Source: Oscillibacter sp. ER4 (GTDB lineage: Bacteria; Bacillota; Clostridia; Oscillospirales; Oscillospiraceae). Taken from it: 46,057 nucleotides of DNA. The translations under genes and the position numbers were made by a program. The notes beneath the pieces were generated by a model, which saw only the letters and a list, made by a program, of their open reading frames with translations, did no database searches and was not told where the DNA came from. This document shows, piece by piece, positions 6,374 to 14,406 of the stretch. The number at the start of each line of letters is the position of its first letter. Position 1 is the stretch's first letter. Location of the stretch: positions 1 to 46,057 of the forward strand of contig NZ_JPJG01000055.1 of assembly GCF_000765235.1 (NCBI RefSeq). Reading direction: 5' to 3'.

Positions 6374-9067
6374 ATGGCACAACAGAAGAAAAAAACCACC
6401 ACAACGAAAAAGAAAACGACGGGTTCGTCCCGCTCCTCGTCTTCCGGCAAGCGCACGGCGAAGAAGAATCAAAAGCGCCCCATCCGCCGTGAGGTCGCGG
6501 GCGCAATCCTGCTGGTGCTGGCGCTGTGCCTGGGCTTTAGCTATTTCCAGTCGGGGGCGTGGCTGCTCGATCAGCCGGCGAAGCTGTGCCGGTCGCTCTT
6601 TGGCTGGGGCTATTACCTCGTCGCGCCCGCACTGCTGCTGGGGAGCTACATTCTGCTCTTCCACCGTGGGCGGAACGTCGCGTCCTGCCTTGTCGGCACG
6701 GCGCTGCTGCCGGTCGTGTTCGGCGCGATCATGCACATCGCCCTCTGCAAAGAGAAGTATGTCAACATGGATGGCATCTTGAAGCTTCTGTGGACGAGCG
6801 GCAACGCGCTCGAGTCCGGCGGCGCGGTGTCTGCATCGCTTGCGATCATGCTGGTGCTGCTGGTGAAAAAGGTGCTGGCGATGGTCCTGCTCGTTGTGCT
6901 GTTCGTCGCATTTTTGATGATGGCGTTCCGTTTGACGCCTGCCGCCGTGATCGAGGCCGTGCGCTCGCACGAGCGCGTGCCCTATGAGCCAGCGGAGGAA
7001 GAGGATCTTCCGCCGCAGCACACCCATGCACCGCGCCGCAGTGCGCCGGTCCATACGCCGGACGCCGCCATCGACATTCCGCTCGACGGCGAGGAGCGCG
7101 TCATCAAGAAAAATTCCACGGGCGGCTTCTTCCGCAAGAAGTCCGACAATATCAAGAGCCCCGACGAGCTGTTAGCGGGCGGAAGTGCCGCGGAGACAAA
7201 GATCGCTGCACCCGTTTCGCCTGCCGCCGCGCCGTCCGCACCCGTTAAGCCTGTGACGGTGGAGGCCGACGATTTCGACCTGCCGCCGTTTGATACAGCG
7301 CCGAGCGCGCCCGCGCCGGTCGTCCCGGCACCCGCACCTGTGATGCACACACCGTTTGCCGCGCCCACGCCGAGCGTGCAGAGCGCACCCGTCGCCGCAG
7401 CCGCAGCAGCAACGACGGTTCCCGCCGTGCTGACTGACAAGCAGGAGGACAAGCTCCGCCGCGCCGAGGTCGATGCCGCGCGCGAGGAGGTCACGCGCGA
7501 GATCGAGGGCAGCGACGCGCAGCCCCAGCCGCCTGCATATCAGTATCCGCCCATCACGCTCTTAAAAGAGGGCAGCGTGACGAACGCCGCTGAGGCGGGC
7601 GCGGAGCTGCGCAACAACTCCCGCCGCTTGGCGCAGACACTCACGAGCTTCGGCGTGGACGCCCAGCCGGGCGATGTGGTGCGCGGCCCGTCGGTCACGC
7701 GCTATGAGTTCACGCTCAGTCAGGGCGTGAAGCTCTCGAAGATCACAAATTTGCAGGACGATATCGCCCTTGCGCTGGGCGCGAGCGGCGTGCGCATCGC
7801 GCCCATCCCCGACAAGATCTCCGTCGTGGGTGTCGAGGTGCCGAACAAGCTTGTTTCGCCCGTCAGCATCCGCACGGTGCTCGAATCCACGGAGTTCACC
7901 ACCCATCCTTCCACCACGGCCTTCGCCGTCGGCAAGGACATCAGCGGCAAGAACATCGTCGGGAATATCTCGAAGCTTCCGCACGTGCTCATCGCCGGTA
8001 CGACAGGCTCCGGTAAGTCCGTGTGCACGAACTCGCTGATCGTCTCGATGCTCTATAAGTCAACGCCCGAAGAGGTGCGCTTCATCATGGTCGACCCGAA
8101 GATGGTCGAGCTTGCGCCCTACAACGGCATCCCGCACCTGCTCATCCCCGTCGTCACCGACCCGAAAAAGGCTGCAGGTGCGCTGCAATGGGCCGTGTAC
8201 GAGATGATGAAGCGCTACAAGATGTTCTCCGAGCACAACGTCAAGGACCTTGCCTCCTACAATAAGGTGGCGGAGACGGACGAAACGCTCAAAAAGCTGC
8301 CGAGCGTCGTTGTCGTCATCGACGAGCTGGCCGACTTGATGCTCGTCGCGGCGAAGGAGGTCGAAGAGTCGATCTGCCGCGTGGCGCAGATGGGCCGCGC
8401 CGCGGGCATGCACCTGGTTATCGCGACGCAGCGTCCGTCCGCGGACGTCATCACGGGCCTGATGAAGGCCAATATCCCGAGCCGCATCGCGTTCGCGGTC
8501 GCTTCCGCGATGGAATCGCGCATCATCCTCGACACCGCGGGCGCGGAAAAGCTCGTGGGCCGCGGCGATATGCTCTATGCCCCGCTGGGCGAAGGCAAGC
8601 CCAAGCGCGTGCAGGGCTGCTTCATCTCGAGCGAGGAAATTGAGCGCGTGGTCAACTTCGTCAAGGAAAACGGCGAGACGGACTACGACGAATCCGTCAT
8701 CGACAAGATCAACGCCGCCGTCGCCGAAAAGGAGAAGGGCAGCGCCAAGGGAGGCGGCAATGCCGCGCCTGATCAGAACGCCGCCGACGATGTGGATGAG
8801 CTGCTCCCCGCCGCGATCGACGTGGTCATGGAGACGGGTCAGGCGTCCGTCTCGATGCTCCAGCGCCGCTTGAAGCTCGGCTATTCGCGCGCGGCGCGCA
8901 TCGTCGACGAGATGGAGACGCGCGGCATCGTGGGCCCGTTCGAGGGCTCGAAGCCCCGCCAGCTGCTTATCACGAAAGAGCAGTGGCAGGAGCTCAAGAT
9001 GAAGGGCGCCTACGGCGCGACGCCGCCGGAAGCGGAAGAGCTTCCGCCGCCGGACGAGGAAAACTGA
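6374..9067 (+). CDS. ftsK: FtsK/SpoIIIE-family DNA translocase (897 aa)
   Basis: Septum-anchored ATPase that pumps chromosomal DNA during division or into the forespore. The N terminus is basic (Lys/Ser/Thr-rich), followed by four membrane segments within residues 40-190, then an Ala/Pro-rich linker to about residue 390. The motor domain has Walker A GTTGSGKS near residue 543 and Walker B VVVIDELADLM near residue 645. The C-terminal gamma winged helix (DELLPAAIDVVMETGQASVS onward) recognises orientation sequences. It is the only FtsK/SpoIIIE-type gene here, so I cannot say whether it acts in vegetative division, sporulation or both. A terminator follows at once. Confidence 0.95.
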   Translation: MAQQKKKTTTTKKKTTGSSRSSSSGKRTAKKNQKRPIRREVAGAILLVLALCLGFSYFQSGAWLLDQPAKLCRSLFGWGYYLVAPALLLGSYILLFHRGRNVASCLVGTALLPVVFGAIMHIALCKEKYVNMDGILKLLWTSGNALESGGAVSASLAIMLVLLVKKVLAMVLLVVLFVAFLMMAFRLTPAAVIEAVRSHERVPYEPAEEEDLPPQHTHAPRRSAPVHTPDAAIDIPLDGEERVIKKNSTGGFFRKKSDNIKSPDELLAGGSAAETKIAAPVSPAAAPSAPVKPVTVEADDFDLPPFDTAPSAPAPVVPAPAPVMHTPFAAPTPSVQSAPVAAAAAATTVPAVLTDKQEDKLRRAEVDAAREEVTREIEGSDAQPQPPAYQYPPITLLKEGSVTNAAEAGAELRNNSRRLAQTLTSFGVDAQPGDVVRGPSVTRYEFTLSQGVKLSKITNLQDDIALALGASGVRIAPIPDKISVVGVEVPNKLVSPVSIRTVLESTEFTTHPSTTAFAVGKDISGKNIVGNISKLPHVLIAGTTGSGKSVCTNSLIVSMLYKSTPEEVRFIMVDPKMVELAPYNGIPHLLIPVVTDPKKAAGALQWAVYEMMKRYKMFSEHNVKDLASYNKVAETDETLKKLPSVVVVIDELADLMLVAAKEVEESICRVAQMGRAAGMHLVIATQRPSADVITGLMKANIPSRIAFAVASAMESRIILDTAGAEKLVGRGDMLYAPLGEGKPKRVQGCFISSEEIERVVNFVKENGETDYDESVIDKINAAVAEKEKGSAKGGGNAAPDQNAADDVDELLPAAIDVVMETGQASVSMLQRRLKLGYSRAARIVDEMETRGIVGPFEGSKPRQLLITKEQWQELKMKGAYGATPPEAEELPPPDEEN

Positions 9068-9074
9068 ACAAAGC

Positions 9075-9113
9075 AAAAGCACCGAAAGCAAAACGGCTTT
9101 CGGTGCTTTTTTT
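9075..9113 (+). terminator. Terminator after ftsK
   Basis: Stem AAAAGCACCGAAAGC/GCTTTCGGTGCTTTT (9075-9089 with 9096-9110), ending in a run of seven T. Confidence 0.92.
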
Positions 9114-9186
9114 GCGTGTCTCGGTTTCCATGCGCACGGGAAGCGCATAGACTGTCGGGGAAGAAGAAATGGGGGAGGAGATCGAC

Positions 9187-9627
9187 ATGGCCTATTCCGA
9201 CAGGGAGCTGCTCGCCCGCCTCATCGAGTGCGAAGCGGGCGGCGAGGGCGAGAATGGGATGAAAGCCGTGGCGAGCGTCGTGATGAACCGTGTGCGCTCG
9301 ACGGGCGGCGAATACGCGCGCGTGGGGCAGGGCAGTATCCGCAATATCATCTTTCAGCCGGGGCAGTTCGTCTGCGCGAGCGAGACCGAGCGCGGCAGCT
9401 ACAACCCGCAGAACATCTACAACATGCGCCCGACCGATATCCACTATGAGATCGCGGACTGGGCCATTGCGGGCAACCGGTTGAACGGTCTTGGAACGGC
9501 GTTGTGGTTCTTTAACCCGTTTTCGCCGTCCTGCCGCGCGAATTTTCCTTCAAATGTGGGGACGTTCGTCATGCGTATCGGCGACCACTGTTTTTATAAC
9601 CCCACCGCCGCGTATTACGACACCTGA
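9187..9627 (+). CDS. cwlJ: Spore cortex-lytic hydrolase, CwlJ-like (146 aa)
   Basis: Consists only of the SleB/CwlJ catalytic domain (Hydrolase_2): RELLARLIECEAGGEGENGM with the catalytic-type glutamate, VASVVMNRV, and the late FFNP and HCFYNP elements. It lacks a signal peptide and a peptidoglycan-binding domain, which matches CwlJ rather than SleB. The length is close to the roughly 140 residues I recall for CwlJ. The start at 9187 is chosen because GGGAGGAG lies six bases before it; an in-frame ATG at 9169 is possible. The next gene is GerQ-like, the same partnership as in Bacillus, where GerQ is needed for CwlJ to act in the spore coat. Confidence 0.88.
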   Translation: MAYSDRELLARLIECEAGGEGENGMKAVASVVMNRVRSTGGEYARVGQGSIRNIIFQPGQFVCASETERGSYNPQNIYNMRPTDIHYEIADWAIAGNRLNGLGTALWFFNPFSPSCRANFPSNVGTFVMRIGDHCFYNPTAAYYDT

Positions 9628-9671
9628 GAAAAGCAAATCAGCAGCAACGGGAAAGGGAGAGGACGTTTTTT

Positions 9672-10163
9672 ATGATCCAGATGGGAAAAAGCATGCCGTG
9701 CCTTTATGAGCAAATGGCCGCCGTGCCCGCGATGGCGAGCACGCAGCAGAGCGGCAACAGCAATAATAGCAGTAATAACAACAGTAATAACAACGCGAGC
9801 CAGAGCTATGAGGAAATGCTTGGAGGATCGCCGGGGGCGGGGGGCATGTCGCTCGTGCTGCAGGGCGGCGCGAGCGGGCAGTTCCAGCCCACGCCCGACA
9901 AGATCGAAGAGTCGCAGACCGTCGACAAGATGGCCTACAATTCGTGGAAGGGGATGCTCGCGCGCAACATCGGCCGCGCAGTCATCGTGAGCTTCCTCGT
10001 CGGTTCGCAGAACACGGTCGTGGCGGTCGGCACGCTACAGGAGGTCGGAAACGACTATATCACGCTGTTCCACCCCGGCCGCAGCGCCTACATCACCGCC
10101 GACATCTACTCCATCCGCTTCGTGGAGTTCCCGCAGGGGAACAACGTGATCACACTCAACTAG
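9672..10163 (+). CDS. gerQ: GerQ-like spore coat protein (163 aa)
   Basis: The C-terminal 75 residues resemble the GerQ domain: an NIGRAVIVSFLVGSQNT segment, then VGTLQEVGNDYITLFHPG and YSIRFVEF. The N-terminal part has a low-complexity Ser/Asn tract (residues 27-44) encoded by repeated AAC/AAT/AGC codons, as often seen in coat proteins. The start follows AAAGGGAGAGG. It sits 44 bases after cwlJ with no terminator between, so the two are probably one unit. The presumed role is to tether CwlJ in the coat for germination triggered through the cortex. Similarity is judged by eye. Confidence 0.75.
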   Translation: MIQMGKSMPCLYEQMAAVPAMASTQQSGNSNNSSNNNSNNNASQSYEEMLGGSPGAGGMSLVLQGGASGQFQPTPDKIEESQTVDKMAYNSWKGMLARNIGRAVIVSFLVGSQNTVVAVGTLQEVGNDYITLFHPGRSAYITADIYSIRFVEFPQGNNVITLN

Positions 10164-10166
10164 TGA

Positions 10167-10302
10167 TTTCGAAGAAGCGGCAAAGACACTTCTTCGAGAA
10201 AAATCCGCTGCGTTCTGCGCCTCGGTTGTCCGCTTTAAGCGTACAATTCGACGCTTACTCCGCGTAAAGTGTTTTCTGCCACGCGCATGTCGCGGCAGAA
10301 AA
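10167..10302 (+). repeat. Structured extragenic repeat, copy A
   Basis: Intergenic element after gerQ. A 5' hairpin TCGAAGAAG/CTTCTTCGA (about 10169-10197) is followed by a middle part containing CTGCGCC, CGCTTT and ACGCTT, then AAAGTG and a 3' hairpin at 10272-10302. That last stem is TTTTCTGCC/GGCAGAAAA, capped by ACG-CGCATGT-CGC. The same arrangement occurs at 31307-31422 and 35886-35995 with other stem sequences. Confidence 0.6.
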
Positions 10303-10352
10303 CGAATTAAATTATTTTCGCGTCTGCGGACACGAAACTCTGCGAGGCGTTT

Positions 10353-10389
10353 ATCAAAAAAGGGACGCTTTTTGCGTCCCTTTTTTGAT
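10353..10389. terminator. Bidirectional terminator between gerQ and dacF
   Basis: Sixteen-base-pair inverted repeat ATCAAAAAAGGGACGC / GCGTCCCTTTTTTGAT, with T runs on both strands, between convergent genes. Confidence 0.92.
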
Positions 10390-10392
10390 GAT

Positions 10393-11766
10393 TTAGAATC
10401 TTCTTCTCCGCCCGCGGTAGCCGCTGTGTGCTGCGCCGCGGCGGCGGTGGCCGTAACGACGGCGGCGGGAGAACATCGTCACATAGACGACGAGCGCGGC
10501 GATGAGCAATACCACCGCGATCAGCAAAATGCGGACGAGCGGCTTTGCGAAAAAGTCAGACACCCTGCGCTGTGCCGTCAGGAACCACGAGGCCGATACA
10601 TCGTTCAGCGCTAAGAGGTCCGTCTCGGCGTAGACCTTACCATTGTAGGAGAGCGTCAGCTTGCCGAGCACGTCGCCCGCGGAAACGGGCGCGTCGACCG
10701 TGTCGTTCGTGAGCGTTACGGTGCGCTCGAGCATGTTGGGCTCCACGTTGTCGGGCAGAAGACAGGAGATATCCTCCGCCGCGTGGGTCGAAACGTAGCT
10801 CGCCTCGCTCGAAAGCGCGACGGGCACCTCCTGCACAAGGTCGGAGGAGGAGAGAATGTCGCGGAGGACAAAGTTGTCAAAGCCCCAGTCGAACATGCGC
10901 GACGTTTCGGAGAAGCTGCGCGTCTGGATGGTCACACCGTCCTCGAGCGTCACGCGCTCTGCGCCCAGCACCACGCTGATCATGTGGCGGCTGCCGCGCA
11001 GGGCGGACGAAATGAGGCAGTAGCCCGCCTCGGGTGTCGAGCCGGTCTTGATGCCCTGCGCGTCGCGGTACACATACCCGCGGGCGCGCCAGTTGGAAAT
11101 GAGAAAGTTCGTCGAATGCAGCTCACGCGGCTTGTCGGTCATGTTCGTGGCGGGCACGGTGTAGCTCTTGGAGTTGCAGATCTCCATGAATTTGTCGTGC
11201 TTCATCGCCTCGCGCGTGATGAGGTAGAGGTCCCACGCGGTCGTGTAGTGCTGGGAATTGTGAAGGCCCGTGGCGTTGGCGAAATGCGTGTGCTCGCAGC
11301 CGAGCTCCGTCGCACGCTCGTTCATGCGCGCGACAAAGGCGTCGACCGAGCCGTAGAGCGTTTCGCCCAAAATGTTGCACGCCTCGTTCGCCGAGACGAT
11401 GAGCATGCAGTTGAGCAGCTGCTCGACCGTCATCGTTTCGCCGGGGACGATGTTCGCCGTGCTGCCGTCGCTGGAGAGCCCCTCGAACGCCGATTCCGTC
11501 GCAGTGACGGAGTCGGTCAGCGCGATCTTGCCCTCGTCGATGGCCTCAAACACCAGCAGCGCGACCATCACCTTTGTGAGCGACGCGGGGAAGTTCTCCT
11601 GATGGGCGTTTTTCTCGTAGAGAATTTCACCCGTGTCGGCCTCGATGAGAAGACCGGCCTTCGCGTCGAGCGTGAAGTCCTCATAGGCGTCGGCGCTCGT
11701 CAGTGAAAAGAGCGGGAGCAGGAGCGCAAAGGATAAAAAAAGTGAAAACCAGCGGCGTTTTTTCAT
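10393..11766 (-). CDS. dacF: D-alanyl-D-alanine carboxypeptidase (PBP5/DacF type, 457 aa)
   Basis: Penicillin-binding protein that trims the terminal D-alanine of peptidoglycan stem peptides outside the membrane. An N-terminal signal peptide ends near SADAYEDF. The active-site motifs are ASLTKVM (SxxK), SANEA (SxN) and KTGSTPEAG (KTG). A C-terminal beta domain is followed by a membrane segment (LIAVVLLIAALVVYVTM) and a strongly basic tail rich in Arg. The transmembrane anchor replaces the amphipathic helix of typical PBP5. The ATG at 11766 is used because CGAGGT lies eight bases upstream. It is transcribed divergently from comEA. The precise paralogue (vegetative DacA or sporulation DacF) cannot be decided. 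Confidence 0.9.
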   Translation of the reverse strand: MKKRRWFSLFLSFALLLPLFSLTSADAYEDFTLDAKAGLLIEADTGEILYEKNAHQENFPASLTKVMVALLVFEAIDEGKIALTDSVTATESAFEGLSSDGSTANIVPGETMTVEQLLNCMLIVSANEACNILGETLYGSVDAFVARMNERATELGCEHTHFANATGLHNSQHYTTAWDLYLITREAMKHDKFMEICNSKSYTVPATNMTDKPRELHSTNFLISNWRARGYVYRDAQGIKTGSTPEAGYCLISSALRGSRHMISVVLGAERVTLEDGVTIQTRSFSETSRMFDWGFDNFVLRDILSSSDLVQEVPVALSSEASYVSTHAAEDISCLLPDNVEPNMLERTVTLTNDTVDAPVSAGDVLGKLTLSYNGKVYAETDLLALNDVSASWFLTAQRRVSDFFAKPLVRILLIAVVLLIAALVVYVTMFSRRRRYGHRRRGAAHSGYRGRRRRF

Positions 11767-11784
11767 GGAAATATACCTCGTTGT

Positions 11785-11814
11785 ATGATACAATCAAATA
11801 TGGAATACAGTGAA
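11785..11814 (-). promoter_or_regulatory. Candidate promoter of dacF
   Basis: Minus-strand TTCACT (11814-11809), 18 bases, then TATCAT (11790-11785), about 20 bases before the start codon. Confidence 0.5.
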
Positions 11815-11877
11815 GAGGAGCGCGCCGTTCGGCACGCTTCGACATCAGTATAGCAAAAAAGGCAGGCGAGCGCAACC

Positions 11878-12288
11878 GTGGAAAAGCAAGAAAAGAAAAC
11901 CAAAGTCAGCGGCGTCTACCTTGTGCTCGCCGCGCTGACGGTGCTGTTCGCCGCTTCGCTCGTTTTTCTGCACAAAACGACCTACGAGGGCGCCTCGCAC
12001 GGGAATTACACTGTGACGACGCAGGACAAGACCGACGAGATCACCGCACCCACGCGCGTTGTGACGCTCGTGAACGTCAACACCGCGACGGCGGAGGAGC
12101 TTGAAACGCTGACGGGCATCGGCCCGTCGCTCGCGCAGGCGATCATCGACTACCGCGCAGAGCACGGTGATTTTACGGCGGCGGAGGACCTTTTGAAGGT
12201 CAAGGGCATCGGAGAGGCGAAGCTCGAGGGCTTCCGCGCGGAGATCACATTCACGGAGAAGGATGGCAATGAAAATTCTGGTGGTTGA
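11878..12288 (+). CDS. comEA: ComEA-like helix-hairpin-helix protein
   Basis: 136 residues: a short cytoplasmic N terminus, one membrane segment (residues 13-31), a linker, then tandem helix-hairpin-helix motifs (VNVNTATAEELETLTGIGPS and LLKVKGIGEAKLEGF). This is the layout of ComEA, the envelope DNA receptor for natural transformation, although the same fold occurs in proteins not linked to competence. The start is a GTG with only a weak AGGCGAG upstream. No other late competence genes (comEC, comF) are in the window. Its 3' end overlaps the response-regulator gene by 20 bases or more, so it is cotranscribed with a two-component system, which is unusual for comEA. Confidence 0.8.
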   Translation: MEKQEKKTKVSGVYLVLAALTVLFAASLVFLHKTTYEGASHGNYTVTTQDKTDEITAPTRVVTLVNVNTATAEELETLTGIGPSLAQAIIDYRAEHGDFTAAEDLLKVKGIGEAKLEGFRAEITFTEKDGNENSGG

Positions 12289-12955
12289 CGACGAGCAGCT
12301 TCTCGTCAAGGGCATGAAATTCAATCTGGAAAACGAGGGCTATACGGTCGAGACCGCCTACGACGGCGCGACCGCCATCGACATGGCGAAAAGCGGCGGG
12401 TTCGACCTCATCATTCTCGATCTGATGATGCCGCAGGTGGACGGGCTGACGGCCTGCATGCGCATCCGCGAATTTTCCAATGTGCCGGTCATCATGCTGA
12501 CCGCCCGCAGCGAGGACGCCGACAAGATCATCGGCCTTGAGTCCGGCGCGGACGACTATATCACAAAGCCGTTCAACATCTTAGAGCTCAAAGCGCGCAT
12601 CCGCGCGCTGCTGCGCCGCGCAAACGCCGCACCGCAGCAAAAGCAGCCTGAAACGCTCCTGTTGACCGCGGGCGGCATCACGCTCGACCCCGAGCAGCGC
12701 GTCGCCGTCAAAAACGGCGAGATCGTCGAGCTCACGGCCAAGGAATACGACCTCATCGAGCTTCTTGTCAAGAATCCGCGCCGCGTTTACTCGCGCGAAA
12801 ATCTGATGGACCTCGTCTGGGGCTACACCTACGCAGGCGACTACCGCACAGTGGATGTGCACATCCGGCGGCTTCGCGAAAAGCTCGAGGAAAACCCCGC
12901 CGCGCCGCAGCACATCCTGACCAAATGGGGCGTGGGGTACTACTTGAAGGACTGA
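12269..12955 (+). CDS. OmpR/PhoB-family response regulator (228 aa)
   Basis: The receiver domain (residues 1-115) has the acidic pair DDE, the phosphoacceptor aspartate in LIILDLMMPQVDG and the switch lysine in DDYITKPFN. The C-terminal OmpR-type winged helix contains ELTAKEYDLIELLVKNPRRV and VDVHIRRLREKLE. The ATG at 12269 is preferred (GGAG ten bases upstream); an in-frame ATG two codons earlier sits too close to the ribosome site. It overlaps comEA and is followed by its histidine kinase. Closest in style to WalR/PhoP-type regulators. Its targets could include the GTTACAA boxes noted elsewhere in this window; that link is speculative. Confidence 0.92.
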   Translation: MKILVVDDEQLLVKGMKFNLENEGYTVETAYDGATAIDMAKSGGFDLIILDLMMPQVDGLTACMRIREFSNVPVIMLTARSEDADKIIGLESGADDYITKPFNILELKARIRALLRRANAAPQQKQPETLLLTAGGITLDPEQRVAVKNGEIVELTAKEYDLIELLVKNPRRVYSRENLMDLVWGYTYAGDYRTVDVHIRRLREKLEENPAAPQHILTKWGVGYYLKD

Positions 12956-12990
12956 TTTCCCACTAAAAGAAAGAGAAGGGGGGCAGCGCC

Positions 12991-14406
12991 GTGCAGATGC
13001 ATGCGAGCCTGCAGCGAAAATTCAGCTTCAGCTATATCGCCATCATTCTGGCGGTGCTGATCCTGCTGAACACGTATCCGCTCATCACGTCGGAAAACCT
13101 GACGTTCCGCTCTAAGCAGAGTTCGCTGCAGGGCAGCGTCTCGGTGATGGTGACGGCGCTTTCGGGCCTTGAGGAGCTGAGCGAGGAAAATGTCGCGGGT
13201 GCGATGACGCTCGTGGAGGAGACGGGCATCTCCCGCGTGCTTGTGACGGACGCCTCGGGCCGCGTGCTGTACGACACGCGCGAGACTGACGGCGCGATCG
13301 GCCGCTACGCCTTTTATACAGAGCTTGTGCAGGCGCTGCGGGGGGAGGACGTCTTCTACACCGAATTTTCGGACAAGGCGTTCAAAAGCCGCGCGGCCTC
13401 GCCGGTCATCTACCACAGCCAGACCATCGGCGCGGTCTACGCCTATGAATACGACACCGAGCAGGCGGAGCTGCTGTTGTCCTTGCAGCGAAATCTTCTG
13501 ACCATTTCCGCGGTCGTGCTGGTGTTCGCCGGCGGGATCAGCGTGCTCTTATCCCGCGTGCTGACGCGGCGCTTCGGCGTACTGACCGACGCCATCCGCA
13601 AGATGCGCGAGGGCTCATACAGCCACCGCGCCGAGGTCGGCGGGCACGACGAGATCAGCGAGCTCGCCGCCGAGTTCAACGACATGGCCGACCGTTTGCA
13701 GACGACGGAGGACGCGCGCCGCCGCTTCGTGTCGGACGCGAGCCATGAGCTCAAAACGCCGCTGGCCGGTATTAGGCTTCTCTCCGACTCCATTTTGCAG
13801 ACGGAGAACATGGACGCGCAGACCGTGCGCGAATTCGTCGGCGATATCGAGCAGGAGTCCGAGCGCCTGGCGCGCATCACGGAAAATCTGCTGCGCCTGA
13901 CGCGTCTGGACAGCGGCATGCTGCCCGAGGCGCAGCGCGTCGACCTCTCGTCCGTGATGGCGCACGTGGTACGCATGCTGCGCCTTGTGGCCGAGGAAAA
14001 GCAGGTCGACCTCTCGTGTGAAATTCGCCGCGAGGGACAGACCCTTGCGAGCGAGGATGAAATTCACGAGATCATCTACAACCTGACGGAAAACGCCATC
14101 AAGTATAACCGCCCCGGCGGCTTTGTGAAGCTGCTGCTCGCGGGGGATGAGAAGGACTGCCTTCTCACCGTCAGCGACAATGGCATCGGCATTCCAGAGG
14201 GGGACATGCCCCGCATTTTCGACCGCTTCTACCGCGTGGACAAGATGCGCTCGCGCGCCGCGGGCGGTACAGGCCTTGGCCTTTCCATCGCCGCCGACAC
14301 GGCGCGCCGCCGCGGCGGCAGCATCGAGGTCCGCGCCCGCGAGGGCGGCGGCACGGTGTTTACCGTGCGCCTGCCGCGCTGCGAAGAGGGAGGGAATGAG
14401 ACATGA
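12991..14406 (+). CDS. Membrane histidine kinase with HAMP domain (471 aa)
   Basis: Partner of the preceding regulator. Two membrane segments (about residues 9-28 and 168-188) bracket an extracytoplasmic sensor region of about 135 residues without a recognised domain. A HAMP segment follows, then HisKA with the phosphorylated histidine in SDASHELKTPLAGIRLL, and a HATPase domain with N box NLTENAIKYNRPGG, DNGIGIPEGD and GTGLGLSIA. No PAS domain is seen between HAMP and HisKA, unlike WalK or PhoR of Bacillus. The GTG start at 12991 follows AAGGGGGGC; an ATG two codons later is an alternative. Its stop overlaps the GerMN lipoprotein start as ATGA. Confidence 0.92.
   Translation: MQMHASLQRKFSFSYIAIILAVLILLNTYPLITSENLTFRSKQSSLQGSVSVMVTALSGLEELSEENVAGAMTLVEETGISRVLVTDASGRVLYDTRETDGAIGRYAFYTELVQALRGEDVFYTEFSDKAFKSRAASPVIYHSQTIGAVYAYEYDTEQAELLLSLQRNLLTISAVVLVFAGGISVLLSRVLTRRFGVLTDAIRKMREGSYSHRAEVGGHDEISELAAEFNDMADRLQTTEDARRRFVSDASHELKTPLAGIRLLSDSILQTENMDAQTVREFVGDIEQESERLARITENLLRLTRLDSGMLPEAQRVDLSSVMAHVVRMLRLVAEEKQVDLSCEIRREGQTLASEDEIHEIIYNLTENAIKYNRPGGFVKLLLAGDEKDCLLTVSDNGIGIPEGDMPRIFDRFYRVDKMRSRAAGGTGLGLSIAADTARRRGGSIEVRAREGGGTVFTVRLPRCEEGGNET

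Noticed and set aside
5618-7054. Long minus-strand frame of 478 codons opposite uppP and ftsK
   Set aside because: It crosses two well-recognised plus-strand genes, is Arg/Gln/His-rich with no domain, and has no ribosome site.
9120-9170. Sporulation sigma-E or sigma-K promoter for cwlJ
   Set aside because: CATAGACT is only a partial match to the -10 form and no convincing -35 lies at the right distance.
9744-9800. AAC/AAT/AGC triplet run as a microsatellite
   Set aside because: It is imperfect and in frame, encoding the Ser/Asn tract of the GerQ-like protein.
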